From: Gari tellinella
Lineage: Eukaryota; Mollusca; Bivalvia; Cardiida; Psammobiidae
NCBI GenBank assembly: GCA_922989275.2
Contig: OV277869.1
Location: forward strand, 23,260,189-23,324,188
Length of the DNA stretch: 64,000 bases
Direction: 5' to 3'
Within the stretch, counting starts at the first letter, position 1. Every line of letters starts with the position of its first letter. The position numbers were made by a program, and so were the translations under genes. Below, one piece after another: positions 45,437 to 56,858 of this stretch. Below the pieces are notes generated by a model. That model did no database searches, was not told where the DNA came from, and saw only the letters and a program-made list of their open reading frames with translations.

Positions 45437-45851
45437 CTTTGAACAACCGTCGTCTGCTTTTATTTCTAGAATTTTAACATAAGAAATACATTTGATCCTG
45501 TACCGCCTCGTCTGATCTTAATTCAAATGACCATTGTATTCGGGGTAAGGCAGCAAAGAGACTGATAAGACAATCATGATAAAAACAATGTAATACAAAT
45601 ACATGCATTGCAGATATCTCTGTGTCATCTCAAACAACATTTGTTGTTACAAACAAACTCGTTTTTGCCTGCTTGATGTTTAATCCTGTCCTAGCCACAA
45701 GGTTATAAAGCTTTTGAGGTGAGACTCAACATAAACGTTTCATAACATTGGACCCTGTTTAGACCTGTCAGTTATGAAAAAAGATATGGTCAATGGAGAT
45801 GGCTTTTAACTGCATGGATAGCTGTTTGCGTACGGTTGCAACCGTTGGTGG

Positions 45852-46053
45852 TTAACAAACATGTAGGTCGAAAGTAAAACAGAATACGCTTTAATGCGCA
45901 TCTGCTTCACTATTAGTTTTTAAGCTACCATCTGCTAGGACAAAGAAAATATTTTCTAATGATGCATCGTCATGACTGTTTAAATTGAAACTATTTTCGT
46001 TAGTGGAGGAATAGAATAGGGGCAAAAAGGCGTACTTAAGTGGGTATTGGTTA
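45852..46053. mobile_element. MITE family M3
   Basis: Shortened copy with AGGTCGAAAGTAAAACAGAA (45866), CATCTGCTAGGACAAAG and right end GTGGGTATTGGTTAA. It lies about 45 bp downstream of exon B. Confidence 0.65.
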
Positions 46054-46096
46054 ACCCGAATGCATAGCTGTACTTATATTATCGTATGATACATAC

Positions 46097-46247
46097 TATG
46101 ACCATTGTTCGATCGGCTGTTGCCTATGTTGAAAATATATCCGGTTCTGTTTCCAGGTGCAGCTATATTCATCCTTACTTTCAGCATGCGTCTTCCGCAT
46201 TCAGCCTGGCATTTCATCTCCTTTTGAGGAGGTTCGTCAAACGTGAC
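46097..46247 (-). CDS. Exon B of the minus-strand modular secreted protein gene
   Basis: 151 nt, acceptor TTTACATCCAC-AG, donor CATA-GTATGT, phase 0 in and 1 out. Residues about 76-125 of the protein: VTFDEPPQKEMKCQAECGRR, MLKVRMNI, a GNRTG stretch with an N-x-T sequon, and FNIGNSRSNNG. It pairs with exon B2 at 12207 across its whole length. The split codon with exon C gives Lys. A C-x3-C pair is the only Cys content, so disulphides probably link to A or C. Confidence 0.88.
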
Positions 46248-46369
46248 CTGTGGATGTAAATACCGTTTACCCTCGTTAAAACGCACCCAAAATAAACGTC
46301 CCTCATCACTGAAAATAGCGTTACATGTATCGAGTTACCGAGAATACAAGCTGTTAATAATTACTGTTC

Positions 46370-46480
46370 GGGAAACTGTCCTTTAGAAGTGTCTAGTGTA
46401 CATAGAAGTTATGAATAAAACTTTTTAATTACTGAGAGAAAATAAAAAAAAAATTGTCAGAGTTGGTACAGGTCTATGTA
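46370..46480. repeat. Single end of the long-TIR element family
   Basis: TTGTCAGAGTTGGTACAGGT (46455) and AGAAGTTATGAATAAAACTT (46402) match the inner and outer parts of the terminal repeat at 9852-10055, in reverse. The rest of the element is missing. Confidence 0.7.
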
Positions 46481-46588
46481 AATAATGGTTTATCTGTATT
46501 GTTCCATTTGTCTGTATTGTTCCGTTATTGGGGTATTTTAACAGCCAACTGCATGTACCTTTATATTAATATGTTACACACACATACT

Positions 46589-46834
46589 CAGTGGAGAATC
46601 TGTTATTCTTTCCCGTTTACACGCAAACATACGCAAACGCACAGCACTAAAACGTAGAAAAGTACAACTTTTGGACAATTCTGATATTTCATGTTTATCT
46701 TGGTGGCAAACACTTTGGAGCCTGATCAGACGCCGGGTTACCCGGCGTCTGATCTGGCTCCAAACTGTTTGCACTGCAAACAATAGTTTTAACGTAAACG
46801 CGTTTATTGGGAAAGAATAACACATTCTCCACTG
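46589..46834. mobile_element. MITE M2 with hairpin H1, intact
   Basis: Ends CAGTGGAGAATCTGTTATTC and GAATAACACATTCTCCACTG; hairpin 46709-46772 with a GGGTTACCC centre. Inner arms GTTTACACGCAAACATACGC and GCGTAAACGCG are not mutually complementary. Confidence 0.9.
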
Positions 46835-47151
46835 TACATACGAGTAGGCGAAATTATGAATCGATGAAAATTCTTGTACAAAGATATAAAATAAAACGTT
46901 TTACAAATGTATTAAAATGCTGAACTTTATTGAAATTCTGTCAAGCTTGTGAATGTGTTCTATTCATTAATCATAGCAAAAACAATCAGTATATAAATGT
47001 CATTTTCCTACATATGTAAGTTTACATTACACTATTTTCAATCTTTATTAACCATTTTTCCATCAATACTCCTTTTCATGCCTTTTATTAATCCAATTAC
47101 GAAAGAAAATAGTTGAACTTTATAAGTCATGAATGTGTACCGCAATGCATT

Positions 47152-47375
47152 AACCCATTTACGCCCAGTGGATTCTTCCATGTTTGTATATTGGATTAGT
47201 CCATTTTTATCAAAGGGATGCCTGGTCAAAATAATCATTTTCATTTTGCTTTATATTAAAATTCCTATCAGCAAACAGTGCAGACTCTGATTAGACGCCG
47301 CATTATGCGGTGTCTAATCAGAGTCTACACTGTTTGCCTATGTCCCATATTGGATCGTGGGCACACATGGGTTAA
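47152..47375. mobile_element. MITE M10 with H1-like hairpin
   Basis: Ends TTAACCCATTTACGCCCAGT and GGGCACACATGGGTTAA. Central hairpin 47272-47337 is GCAAACAGTGCAGACTCTGA...GACGCCGC with complement. A partial copy is at 57640-57830. Confidence 0.85.
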
Positions 47376-47578
47376 TCGATTATCCATTGAAGCGCCTTTT
47401 AGCGCATTTACTAAATGTCTCCACTGGAGTTCCACTGCATAAACTCATAAACATAACAAAGAAATTGTTTCTATATCCTAGCAGGTGGTAGCTTAAAGCA
47501 GGTTGAAAGTAATGCAGAATGTGCCTTAAAGCGCATTCTGCTTTACTGTCAACCGGCTTAAAAGACATTACCCCAGTC
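47370..47578. mobile_element. MITE family M3
   Basis: TATCCATTGAAGCGCCTTTT, then hairpin GCAGGTTGAAAGTAATGCAG...CTGCTTTACTGTCAACC (47497-47560), and AAAGACATTACCCCAG. Confidence 0.8.
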
Positions 47579-47966
47579 CATTCATTGACCCCCCATTGTT
47601 CTCACTAGGTGTGAAAATACAGGTATAGCATGAGAAAAATTGTTCAGGCAACGGCTCAGCCATCTGAAGCTTTAGATAATATATCTCAATAGGTTTTTCA
47701 ATGGGTTTTACTAACCAAGCTATCAAATATTAGGTGCGGGCCTCACATGAGACGCCTGAATGAGTATTTGCCTAAACGTTAGCCGAGTAAGTGCATGGAC
47801 TCCATGTTTTGACTCTACGGTGCTAGGTGTTAGCACCCAAGTTTGGTCAAGTAATGTCTTTAAGTGCTCACCTATCTTCAAAACTAGAAACAGTATATGT
47901 AATGGGGTAAAGACGTGTTATATGGTACAATGTTATATAGATGCTGAAGTCTGATAAAGTGCTTAC

Positions 47967-48109
47967 GTTTAATACCAATTGTCGGTCACAAGTTGAACCA
48001 GATGTCATAGATACATAATCGATCGCCCCAAATGCGGCCTTGTCCCCAATTACAGTACCATCAGAAAAATCCAATTCGAGTTTGTTTATATCGCAGCAAC
48101 AGCAGCTTG
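47967..48109 (-). CDS. Exon A of the minus-strand modular secreted protein gene
   Basis: 143 nt, acceptor TTTTTTCAT-AG, donor AAC-GTAAGC, phase 1 in and 0 out, the same size and phases as A2 at 6386. Residues about 29-75: four consecutive Cys (SCCCCD), KLELDFSDG, AFGAIDY, STCDRQLVLN. The split codon with the signal-peptide exon gives Pro. The donor is a near-consensus site. With exons B and C it forms the single module of this gene. Four adjacent Cys against two in A2 is a visible difference between the paralogues. Confidence 0.88.
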
Positions 48110-48290
48110 CTATGAAAAAAGAAATAAAAACGCGTCTAAGCTCATAGGATAAAAGAGTCGCACTACAATTACTCGGGCTCGTTTTCAGCGGAACTTTATT
48201 ATATCTATTTAGACCAGCATTTTCCCATTTTCAACCAATGATAAATGGCCAGAAATCTAAATTAATGGACACATGCTTAGAACTGAAATA

Positions 48291-48481
48291 CAGTCGACTT
48301 CGATATTTCGACACGCTAACCTCGAACTATCCGATATTTCGATACATGAAGTACATTACGTCATGCTCGGTTAAGTCAAACATACCCGTTTTTCAAAGTT
48401 AAAACGTGGCTAAGCCACGTTTTAACTTTGAAATACGGGTATGTTCGACATAACCGAGTTCGAGATATCGAAGTTCGCCTG
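48291..48481. mobile_element. Mariner-like MITE, second copy
   Basis: CAGTCGACTTCGATATTTCG at the left, GAGATATCGAAGTTCGCCTG at the right, TA on both sides, and an inner palindrome AAACGTGGCTAAGCCACGTTT. It lies 180 bp upstream of exon A in intron 1 of the minus gene. Confidence 0.85.
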
Positions 48482-48621
48482 TAACGGATTGTGCATGGGG
48501 TCAGGTTGGTCTATGTACCCAATTACATGTTATATTGGAGATAAAAATTAATGTAAGTACAAAATAAACAGACACATACTGCAATAGCTTTCTATTTATT
48601 TAGATATGATATATGTTCAAG

Positions 48622-48947
48622 TAAACAGCGCTCCCTCGAGACAGACAATGTGTCGTTATAGGGAGGGACATTGACCGAAACTTGCTAACAACTTGAATCC
48701 AGATCAGACGCCACGTCACGCGGCGTCTGATCTGGATTCAAGCTGTTTGACACTCGTCATTAAGCTTTTTTTGTCAAATTGATGATTATATAACTTTTAG
48801 AAAAACAGCAGACGACAAATTTAAACAGACGTTACTGCAGCAGTGAAATGGTTAGAAATAATTTGTCTTGTTTGGGAACCAGCGACAAGGGTCGTTGTAA
48901 TGAGAGAATCGTTGTTGGAAGGGCCGCTGTAGAGAGGGAGCGCTGTA
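48622..48947. mobile_element. MITE M1 with hairpin H1
   Basis: AACAGCGCTCCCTC and GGGAGCGCTGTA ends; hairpin 48686-48749; GCAGACGAC at 48810. About 35 bp shorter than other M1 copies in the left arm. Confidence 0.85.
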
Positions 48948-49039
48948 GTTTATTTAAAAAAAACTCCATACATGAAGTTTGGTGTAAAGAACAGTAGATT
49001 AATGCAGGATAATACTTAAATTATAATTTGGTATTTCTG

Positions 49040-49380
49040 TAGATGATTTTTGATTTCACTGTGCCCGTCGTCCGTCGTATTCGTCCGTCGTAAACTTGTA
49101 CCTTTAATTAATTTCTTATCGGAAACCACTGGGCCAATTTTAGGAGTGTTCTTTGTAGGATACTCTCGCAGATTACCTCAACTAAAGGTCATCCGAAGGA
49201 AGTTGTGGTTGTCATGGCAACCAATTGGAAAAACCTTAAAAATCTTCTTGTCAAAAACTACTCATACCCTATATTCAGTCCATTTTGACTGGCTTACTCA
49301 AGTAGGTTGTCCCCCTTGCAAAAACTCGATAAGATCGACATCGATTTTTTTTTGGCCTGACAGCCCTATATAAATGTATA
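49040..49380 (+). mobile_element. Pearl-like 5' fragment
   Basis: CGTCGTCCGTCGTATTCGTC at 49067, then GGAAACCACTGGGCCAATTT and a GTCATGGCAACCAATTGG monomer word. Truncated. Confidence 0.7.
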
Positions 49381-50010
49381 GGGAATAATTTTCATAGTCA
49401 TATTTTAAGGTGTTGCATATAATTGTTAATATAGCAATAAACTTCATTTTCTTCTATTTCATATCGTGTAAATTTTAATTTTCCATTTAAATGCCATTTT
49501 GCTTCCATTTTAATTTGTAAATGGTACGTGTCGGACCCATTAACATATAGTAAAAAAAAAGTGAAATGGTGTAGTTTGCTGATTTTGAACGAAAATGAAG
49601 CATCCTTTATCATACCGGTATCTGCGATTCTTTTTAGCAGTTATGAGGAAAAAGAATGTTTCCTAAACAATTCAAAAATCATTTTACTTTGAAGTTGAAT
49701 GGAGTCTTTTTACTTCCAAATCGAGTCGAATATTGACAAATGTCGTAATAATAAATATCGGACATAGGTTTTTTCTCCAACTCATGATCGGCTATTTCCG
49801 CAAATTACCGTACGCCCAATCGTTATGGTTCCATTGCTGTGACCTGATTCCCGCTGTGTGTTTATTGGGATTGATGTCCATGTGGTATAATTACAATGTT
49901 GCCGTACGGGATTAAGAAAAAAAGTAACGTATGTCTTTTGTATATATCGGGTATTTTAATTTAAGGAATTTGAACCTCCCTCCAGCAGACAGACAAAACA
50001 TGTCAAAACG
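49381..50010 (-). other. Intron 1 of the minus gene, unassigned
   Basis: No repeat family or exon recognised. Frames at 49398-49613 and 49733-49915 are unsupported. Confidence 0.45.
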
Positions 50011-50014
50011 TTTG

Positions 50015-50272
50015 TTGATAAGACCGGACTCAGAGAGAGGGAGCAAGCAAGAGAGAGCGAATGAGAGAGAGAAAGTGAGAAAGATGGAAGTAGGGAGGGA
50101 GGGAGAGAGGGAGGGAGTGAGCGAGTAAGGAATGGAGAGGGTTGAGAGAGAGAGAGAGAGGGAGGGAAGGGAAGGAGAGAGGGAGGGAGAGAGAGATGGA
50201 AGAGAGAGTGTGGGAGGAAGAAGGGAAGGAGGGAGGGAGAGACGGAGAGAGAGAGAGAGAGAGATTTAGATT
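50015..50272. repeat. GA-rich low-complexity tract
   Basis: Runs of GAGAGA, GGGA and GGAAGG. The 130-residue Ser/Leu/Pro-rich frame on the minus strand is its translation. Confidence 0.95.
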
Positions 50273-50449
50273 TAACCAGTATTATGTAACATGGAGAGGG
50301 GTATAATAGTTGTAAAATACGAATGTTTTGTGACAACTTAATCAGCATTTAATCGCAAATGGCTTATCAGAGGTCCCGGCAATGTTCCGGAAACAGCCGA
50401 ATTAATACGAAACATTCATGATTCCTTATCAAAGCTTTAGATGACAAAG

Positions 50450-52577
50450 TGCGTCGATTATTCACCACGAGGTCCAGGGGAGGTAATTGAAAAACATGAG
50501 ATGAGTACAGAAATCAAGCAGGTATGGCTTCCATTCTTGGACATGGGTCCGATTTGAACATAATTTTCTCTCAAATTATCCAGGGGTGACCATCTTTTAG
50601 ATTTCTTGAAATAATTTTCCTAGCTAAAAGATTGGCCACTAGTTGATGGGGATTTTTTTTATATGGTTATAAAGTGAAAACTTTAACAATCTTCTTGTCT
50701 GAAACTAATGGTCTGATTTGAAAGTAATTTCACGCTAATGATTCAATGATGACCCCTACCAGAATACTAAAATAATATTTGTCTGTTAAAAAAAATATGG
50801 CCGCCAGTAGGTAGACTAGGACACATTTTCATTATATTACTCTTCTTTGAAACTACTAGTCTGAATTGAAGATACTTTCACACAAATAATTCATAGGTAA
50901 CTCTCCGCCAGATTTCTTCAAATAATTTTCTTTGTTAAAAACATAGCTACCAGTGTGTGTGTGTGTGTGGGGGGGGGGGGGGGTAAGTTTACATATGATT
51001 GCTTATTGAGAATTCTTAAACAATCTTCTTCTCTGAACAACTCGTTCACATTCAAAATTTTACACAAATGATCCATTGTTTATCCTCTACCAGATTTCTC
51101 AAAACAATTGTGCTAGCTTTAAAAACCGCATGTTTTCTTTGTATATAGGTGCATAGTTAAAAAAAAGAGTTCTTCCCTGAAAGAACTAGTCTGAACTAAT
51201 AATAATTTTACACAAATGATTCATGGGTGACCGTCTGCCGGATTTCTTAAAATAAGTTTGCTAGCTAAAAGAATATGGCTGCCAGTGGGTTGAGGCAAGT
51301 GTACCTATGATGCCTTCTAATTGAAAAACAAAACCCTTTAAAATCTTATTGTCATAAGCTATTGGTCCCAATTGAATACAATTTTACTCAAATGTTCCAT
51401 GGGTTACCCTCTATCAGATTTTCTTCAAATAATTAATTTTTCTCTCAAAACTATTCCTGTTTTGAATAGCGAACAACGATCGCAAAATCCTTGCCTCCAA
51501 CATGTATACGATCATATCTGATGACGTCAATATATAACGTCATTGTTTATAAACGCGTTTTGACGTCACCAGGATTCCAAAAAAGGCCTTAGCTTAAAAA
51601 ATGCTTAAAATCGTCGGTTATGTGAGAAAAAGAATCTGTCACTCGTCGATGTATGGGACAAGCTGATCTTAACCTCGTCTAGAATATAAAAGTAATTAAG
51701 CTCGCCAAGGTTCGTTTAATAACATTTTAGTCCTAGCCTCGGTTGAGATCAGCTTGTCTCATACATCAGCTCATGACAGATCCTGTATATCTTAAAAACA
51801 TGGCCACTAGTGGGTGGGACAGGCTTTCCTTACATGACTATATAGTGAAATCTTTAAAAATCTTCTTGTCAAAAACCAATGGTCAGACACAAATAATCCA
51901 TTGATGACTCTCTACAAGATTTATCGAAATAATGTTTTATCTTGCAAATCATGGCCAGTACATTTAGGTGGGCAAACTTTCCTTATAATTATAACTGTAT
52001 AATAAAAAACTTTATAAATATTCTACTCTGACGACAGGTCAAAATTGAAAATAAGTTTACACAAATGATCCCTCTATTAGAATTCTTAAATAGTTTTGTT
52101 ATCTTACAAAACAAGGTCGCCAGTGGGTGGGGTAAGTTTTCCTTATACATGTATTACTGTATAGAAAAACAATCTCTGAATCTACAGGTCTGATTTAAGA
52201 ATAAGGTAACACGAATGAGTCATGGGTGACGTGGTGCCACATGTCTTCAAATAAACTTCCTACCTCAAACAACATGGTCAGAGGAGTTGATTTTACCTGT
52301 GATGGCTTGATAGTGAAAACTGATTACAAACTGGTACAAATTGAAAATAATTTTATACAAATAATCCATTTGTGACCCTGTACTAGATTTCTTTAAATAC
52401 GTTTGCAAGTTTAAAAACATGACTTCCAATGGGTGGTTAAGGGTTTCCTTATATGACTACATAAAAGCTAAGTACAAATCTTTTTTTCCGAAACCACTTG
52501 CTCATTTTGAAATCACCATGACCGTAACCGTGGCTTCCAGGTGAGCGATGTATGGTCGCATGCGGCTTTTGTTATTA
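50450..52577 (+). mobile_element. Long pearl-like monomer array with right end
   Basis: About 12 degenerate monomers of about 150-165 bp (ATGGCC(A/G)CCAGTGGGTGG, TTTTACACAAATGATCCAT) ending GGTGAGCGATGTATGG...GCGGCTTTTGTT at 52541-52575. Contains a (GT)n-(G)n run at 50956-50985 and a foreign insert at about 51450-51780 with a palindrome (GATGTATGGGACAAGCTGAT against GAGATCAGCTTGTCTCATAC). Confidence 0.8.
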
Positions 52578-52939
52578 GTCATGTTATATTTGACATAAAA
52601 GTTATTGAATTGTATTCTTTGCTTTTTAAATAAAGGTATTAGAATATTAGAATACCTAAAGTTGAATTCCGCTTAAGCTGGTGCTAGGGGGCGTGAGCAC
52701 TGTTGCATATTTAATTATTGCTCATGAACAGACTCAATTAAACCGAGTCTGCAATTTTCAGTATTTGCTTTGTTTTCTGTGCTTTCAAAGGATCTCCCCT
52801 TATTCAGATTTTACAAGTCTTTGAAACCTTCATTATCATACATTTTGAATACCGATCTGCAGCATAACTTCCACCACGATATGCACTGAATATCTGTTTA
52901 AAAGCTATTTCTTGGTCCGTTTAAAGCTGAACTTTTATA

Positions 52940-53293
52940 TACAGCGCTCCCTCTCTACAACGGCCCTCCCAACAACGACTCCCTCCTTACAACAACACTT
53001 TCCATTGTTTCCCAAACAAAACAAATATGTCCTACGTCTGCTATATTGTCTGCTTGAAATTGTCGTCTGCTGTTTTCCTCAAAGTAACATAATAGACATT
53101 TTGACAAAAAAAACACTTAATGACGAGTGACATACAGCCTGGATCTAGATCAGACGCCGTGTAACGCGGCGTCTGATCTCGATTCTAGCTGTTTGCAATT
53201 ATAATCCAATTCCCCTCTCTATCATGACTCCCTCCGAACAACGTACACTTTTTTGTCTCTCATGGTGTGTCATTGTAGAGAGAGAGCGCTGTA
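52940..53293. mobile_element. MITE M1 with hairpin H1
   Basis: TACAGCGCTCCCTCTCTACA and GAGAGAGCGCTGTA ends; hairpin 53131-53197. Opposite in orientation to the copies at 12676 and 40863. Confidence 0.9.
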
Positions 53294-53354
53294 TTTCAAA
53301 GTAAACCGTGGCTATGCCACGTTTTAACTCTGAAAAAGGGGTATGTTCTACGTA

Positions 53355-53600
53355 CAGTGGAGAAAACGTTATTCTTTCCCAATAAACGCGTTTACGCTAA
53401 AACTTTTATTTGCAGTGCAAACAATTTTGAGCCAGATCAGACGCCGGGTAACCCGGTGTCTGATCAGGCTCCAAACTGTTTGCCACCAAGATAAACATTA
53501 ATTATCAGAATTGTCAAAAAGTTGTACTTTTCTACGTTTTAGTGTTTTGCGTTTGCGTACGTTTGCGTTTAAACGGGAAAGAATAACAGATTCTCCACTG
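53355..53600. mobile_element. MITE M2 with hairpin H1
   Basis: CAGTGGAGAAAACGTTATTC and GAATAACAGATTCTCCACTG ends flanked by TA; hairpin 53418-53483. Confidence 0.9.
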
Positions 53601-53974
53601 TAGTCCTATGACCAACCTGTTATAGTCAGCGTATCTTTTAGTCTGCAACAACAGTCGTCTGCAACTGTTCTTAAAATAGGCTTCAGGCCATTCACAATAA
53701 ATGCAATGTGGGTGTCACATGACCAAATCATGTGCTAAACAATGTCGAGTTGCGATAATGATAAATGTATGCTACAGTGATAACGTGTAATCAGGGTACA
53801 GTAAGATCACTGAACAAATCATTGATTTCACAATAAACCTAAATCTCCGAGGAAAAATGCGTAATTTTGAGGCTTTTCGTTGAATTTTTATAAAAACAAA
53901 ATGTATTTGGCAGTTTCTTTTGATTAAAGTAATGAATCTGACCTTGTTTCGTTCATTAAATTCAAAGGCAAGTA

Positions 53975-54220
53975 CAGTGGAGAATCTGTTATTCTTTCCC
54001 AATAAACGCGTTTACGCTAAAACTATTATTTGCAGTGCAAACAGTTTGGAGCCAGATCAGACGCCGGGTAACCCGGCGTCTGATCAGGCTCCAAACTGTT
54101 TGCCACCAAGATAAACAAGAATTATCAGAATTGTCCAAAAGTTGTACTTTTCTACGTTTTAGTGATTTGCGTTTGCGTACGTTTGCATTTAAACGGGAAA
54201 GAATAACAGATTCTCCACTG
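53975..54220. mobile_element. MITE M2 with hairpin H1
   Basis: Same length (246 bp) and orientation as the copy at 53355 and nearly identical to it; hairpin 54038-54103 with GGGTAACCC centre; TA on both sides. Confidence 0.92.
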
Positions 54221-54589
54221 TACCATGCTATGAACTATTTTGTTAACCTTATTAACAAGGCATATGGCTTTTTTTTATTGTCAAGTCTTATATGCACACT
54301 GTTAACGTTCGGTATCTTTATTTACTTGTGCAAGAAACTTTGTATGAATGTTCATTAGACCATGATATTTCAAGAAAGCATGATGTTTTAAACCAAAAAG
54401 AAATGTTATGATAATACAAGTATATGTATTTGATGAAAAAAGGGACATTTCATCAATACCTTAAATCGCCCGGTGATTACGCATAATTCCTAATCATTTC
54501 AGGGATTACGCGTAATTCCTAAATACACGTTATCCCTGTTACATATACAGGCTTATTTAAATGCATGAACTTACATTGATATGAGTGTC

Positions 54590-54656
54590 AAAAAGTTAAG
54601 ATTCTGATCAGGTGCCGCGTTACGCGGTGTCTAATCAGGTTCCAAACTGTTTGCAA
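54590..54656. repeat. Hairpin H1, stand-alone
   Basis: GATTCTGATCAGGTGCCGCG with right arm GGTTCCAAACTGTTTGCA. It touches the next M1 element. Confidence 0.8.
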
Positions 54657-55010
54657 ATAAAGTGTTCCCTCTCTACAACGGCCCTACCTACCACGACTTC
54701 CTCCTTACAACGACCGTTGTCGCAGTTCCCTGAACAGAACAATAATGATCAACCTATTCACGACTGCAATGTCGTCTGCTTAAAAGTGTCGTCTGCTGTT
54801 TTTCTCAAAATTACATAATGGACATTTTGAGAGAAAAAATCTTAACGACGAGTGGCAAACAGCTTGAATCCCAGATCAAACGCCGCATTCCGCGGCGTCT
54901 GATCTCGATTCAAGCTGTTTGCAAATGTCCCTCCCTATAACGACTCCCTCCGAACAACGCACACAGTTTTTGTCTCCCGTTGGGTGTCGTTGTAGAGAGG
55001 GAGCGCTGTA
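54657..55010. mobile_element. MITE M1 with hairpin H1
   Basis: AGTGTTCCCTCTCTACAACG and GAGAGGGAGCGCTGTA ends; hairpin 54855-54924; GTCGTCTGC words at 54771 and 54787. Confidence 0.9.
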
Positions 55011-55222
55011 CCAGTGGAGATGGTCTTGGCAGTGACATGTTTGATAAAGAAACTCAGATAAACTGTTGCAGACGACAAACTTCACAGACGACAACTACAT
55101 GGCGTGCTCATAGATACCTTAAAATAGACTAGATCGTGCACATAGTTCTAAGCTCCCATTGGTCGACGGTCAGAGAGACGCCATTTTTGTGGGTGTATCA
55201 TATACTTTCCCTCCGACGATTA

Positions 55223-55516
55223 AGGGCGTGTTCGATTATCAGTTCCAGAACTGTTTAGAACGAATCCATGGAATTAGTAAATCAAATAAAAACGGAATTG
55301 AACTTTTGCAAATTTGGTAGTCTGGTTCCCTGCTTAGTATAACTTTGCTGTCGAAGCCTTGGCAAATTGTGCCGGGAACCATGATGATACATCACAATTC
55401 TGCTCACACCACCTCCTTGAACAGAACTGATAGAACTGTTCTGGAATTGAATTCCGGACCATTCGATTTCGATTCCGTCAATCCCATCAATTCCGGACTG
55501 ATAATCGAACACGCCC
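55223..55516. mobile_element. TIR element, AGGGCGTGTTCGATTATCAG ends
   Basis: Perfect 20-bp terminal inverted repeats; inner symmetry GGAATTGAACTTT-type is weaker. About 294 bp. The end sequence resembles PIF/Harbinger-type MITEs, a tentative call. Confidence 0.8.
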
Positions 55517-55788
55517 TAGATGATTCCCTGTCGTTTAAGAATGAATGCGTACTACAACTCTGACATAATCTTCAACTTGATGAAGGTGGTCAGTAATGTT
55601 TAGATGTAGATAGATGTAGACATACATCTTGTAAGATAAATATACACAGTAAAACGACAATTAAACCCTCCAATTGTAATTCCTATTTAACTGACTAAAA
55701 CGCGGTTAGTCGTAGTAACTATGGAAAGGTTCTTATTTTGTAGTCGATCACGCACCTTCAACGTGGATGGGATAACTTGCGCACGGAA

Positions 55789-56003
55789 TACAGCGCTCCC
55801 TCTCTACTTCGACACCAAATGGGAGACACAGATTGTTGCGTTGTTCGGGGGGAGTCGTTATAGGGAGGGAACTTATTTTACATTTGCAAACAGCTTGAAT
55901 CCAGATCAGACGCCGCGCAACGCCATTCTGCTTTACTTTCAACCTGCTTTAAGTGGTCACATTTCTTCAAAACTAGAAACAGGCTATGGGGTAATAGGTT
56001 ATA
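55789..56003. mobile_element. Chimeric MITE: left half M1, right half M3
   Basis: TACAGCGCTCCCTCTCTACT through the first H1 arm (CAAACAGCTTGAATCCAGAT) to about 55921 is M1. From ATTCTGCTTTACTTTCAACC (55924) to GGCTATGGGGTAATAGG it is M3. The joint is at the middle of both hairpins. The right end lies within 10 bp of the splice donor of exon 1 of the minus gene. Confidence 0.85.
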
Positions 56004-56011
56004 GTACTTAC

Positions 56012-56093
56012 GCTGACATGTCTCCTCTTGAGCAGCTTGCATAAGGGCAGCATAGGACACAAGCAAAAGCAGGCATAGAATGGCGTTATCCAT
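56012..56093 (-). CDS. Signal-peptide exon of the minus-strand modular secreted protein gene
   Basis: ATG at 56093-56091 (context AAGAC-ATG-G). Encodes MDNAILCLLLLVSYAALMQA followed by AQEETCQ: charged start, 11-13 hydrophobic residues, small residues before a likely cleavage after ALMQA. Donor C-GTAAGT, phase 1, matching exon A. This shows the family is secreted. The start was chosen because no earlier in-frame ATG is linked without a stop, and the signal peptide follows at once. Upstream, ATTAAACAG at 56107 could be an acceptor for a 5'-UTR intron. Confidence 0.88.
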
Positions 56094-56224
56094 GTCTTGA
56101 CGTCTGTTTAATGTAATAATGAAATATGTGACAATTCAAAGATTCAATTTTTAGATCAAATCTGGTATTCAGTCTCACTCTTTGTAAGCTAGCGACGAAA
56201 CTATGATTACCATCGCAAACAGTT

Positions 56225-56490
56225 TGATTTAAACTCTTTCCTCCCTGAAACTTAAAATGGACAATCCCAGTTTTCATTTTAGTCTTGTCCATTTCTGACT
56301 TTTAAGGGTTGTTTTTGTCAATGGTTTGCATTATGACAAACAGTGAATACCCAGATCAGAGAGCTGCGTAAGGAGCCATCTGATCTGGGTTAAGCACTGT
56401 TTGCATAGGACAAAATTTTTAATGCACTTTTTACATGTATACTGTTTGAAAAGGACGCTTATATGCGGGACTAGGGTTCAAAGGGTTAAG
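56225..56490. mobile_element. MITE M9, reverse orientation
   Basis: AACTCTTTCCTCCCTGAAAC and GGGACTAGGGTTCAAAGGG ends; hairpin 56336-56404 (GACAAACAGTGAATACCC...AGGAGCCATCTGATC). Lies 130 bp upstream of the start codon of the minus gene. Confidence 0.85.
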
Positions 56491-56633
56491 AAGCTGGGAG
56501 GACATTGATAAAAACATGAGGCCCTCGTAATACATTAACATTTACAAATCAAAGGGCTCATGGGCCATGAATAGACAGATACCATCAAGACACTGATGTC
56601 CTGTGGTATGCTAGAACTTAGGCGAAAAATGAC

Positions 56634-56858
56634 TTAACCCCTCTCTGCGATGACGCCATCAATTTTAAACGATTTTCGTCTGCTTCTAATTCTTAAAGTT
56701 AAATTTTAAGTGTTTTGACTCAAAAAATATTTAATTGAGTGTCAAACAGTTTGGATCCTGATCAGACGCCGCGTGACGCGGCGTCTGATCAGGATCCAAA
56801 CTGTTTGCAAATACTTATTCAGTTATTGTACTCGGGGTAAGGCAGTGAAGGGGTTAAA
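56634..56858. mobile_element. MITE M12 with hairpin H1, intact
   Basis: TTAACCCCTCTCTGCGATG and GGCAGTGAAGGGGTTAA ends. Perfect hairpin 56744-56808 (CAAACAGTTTGGATCCTGAT with GACGCCGCGTGACGCGGCGTC centre). Best copy of M12. Confidence 0.9.

Noticed and set aside
49956..50348. 130-residue Ser/Leu/Pro-rich frame on the minus strand
   Set aside because: Direct translation of a GA-rich simple repeat.
53920..54358. Frames over MITE M2 copies with QTVWSQIRRRVTRRL
   Set aside because: The same peptide appears wherever the H1 hairpin is translated; it is the hairpin, not a protein.
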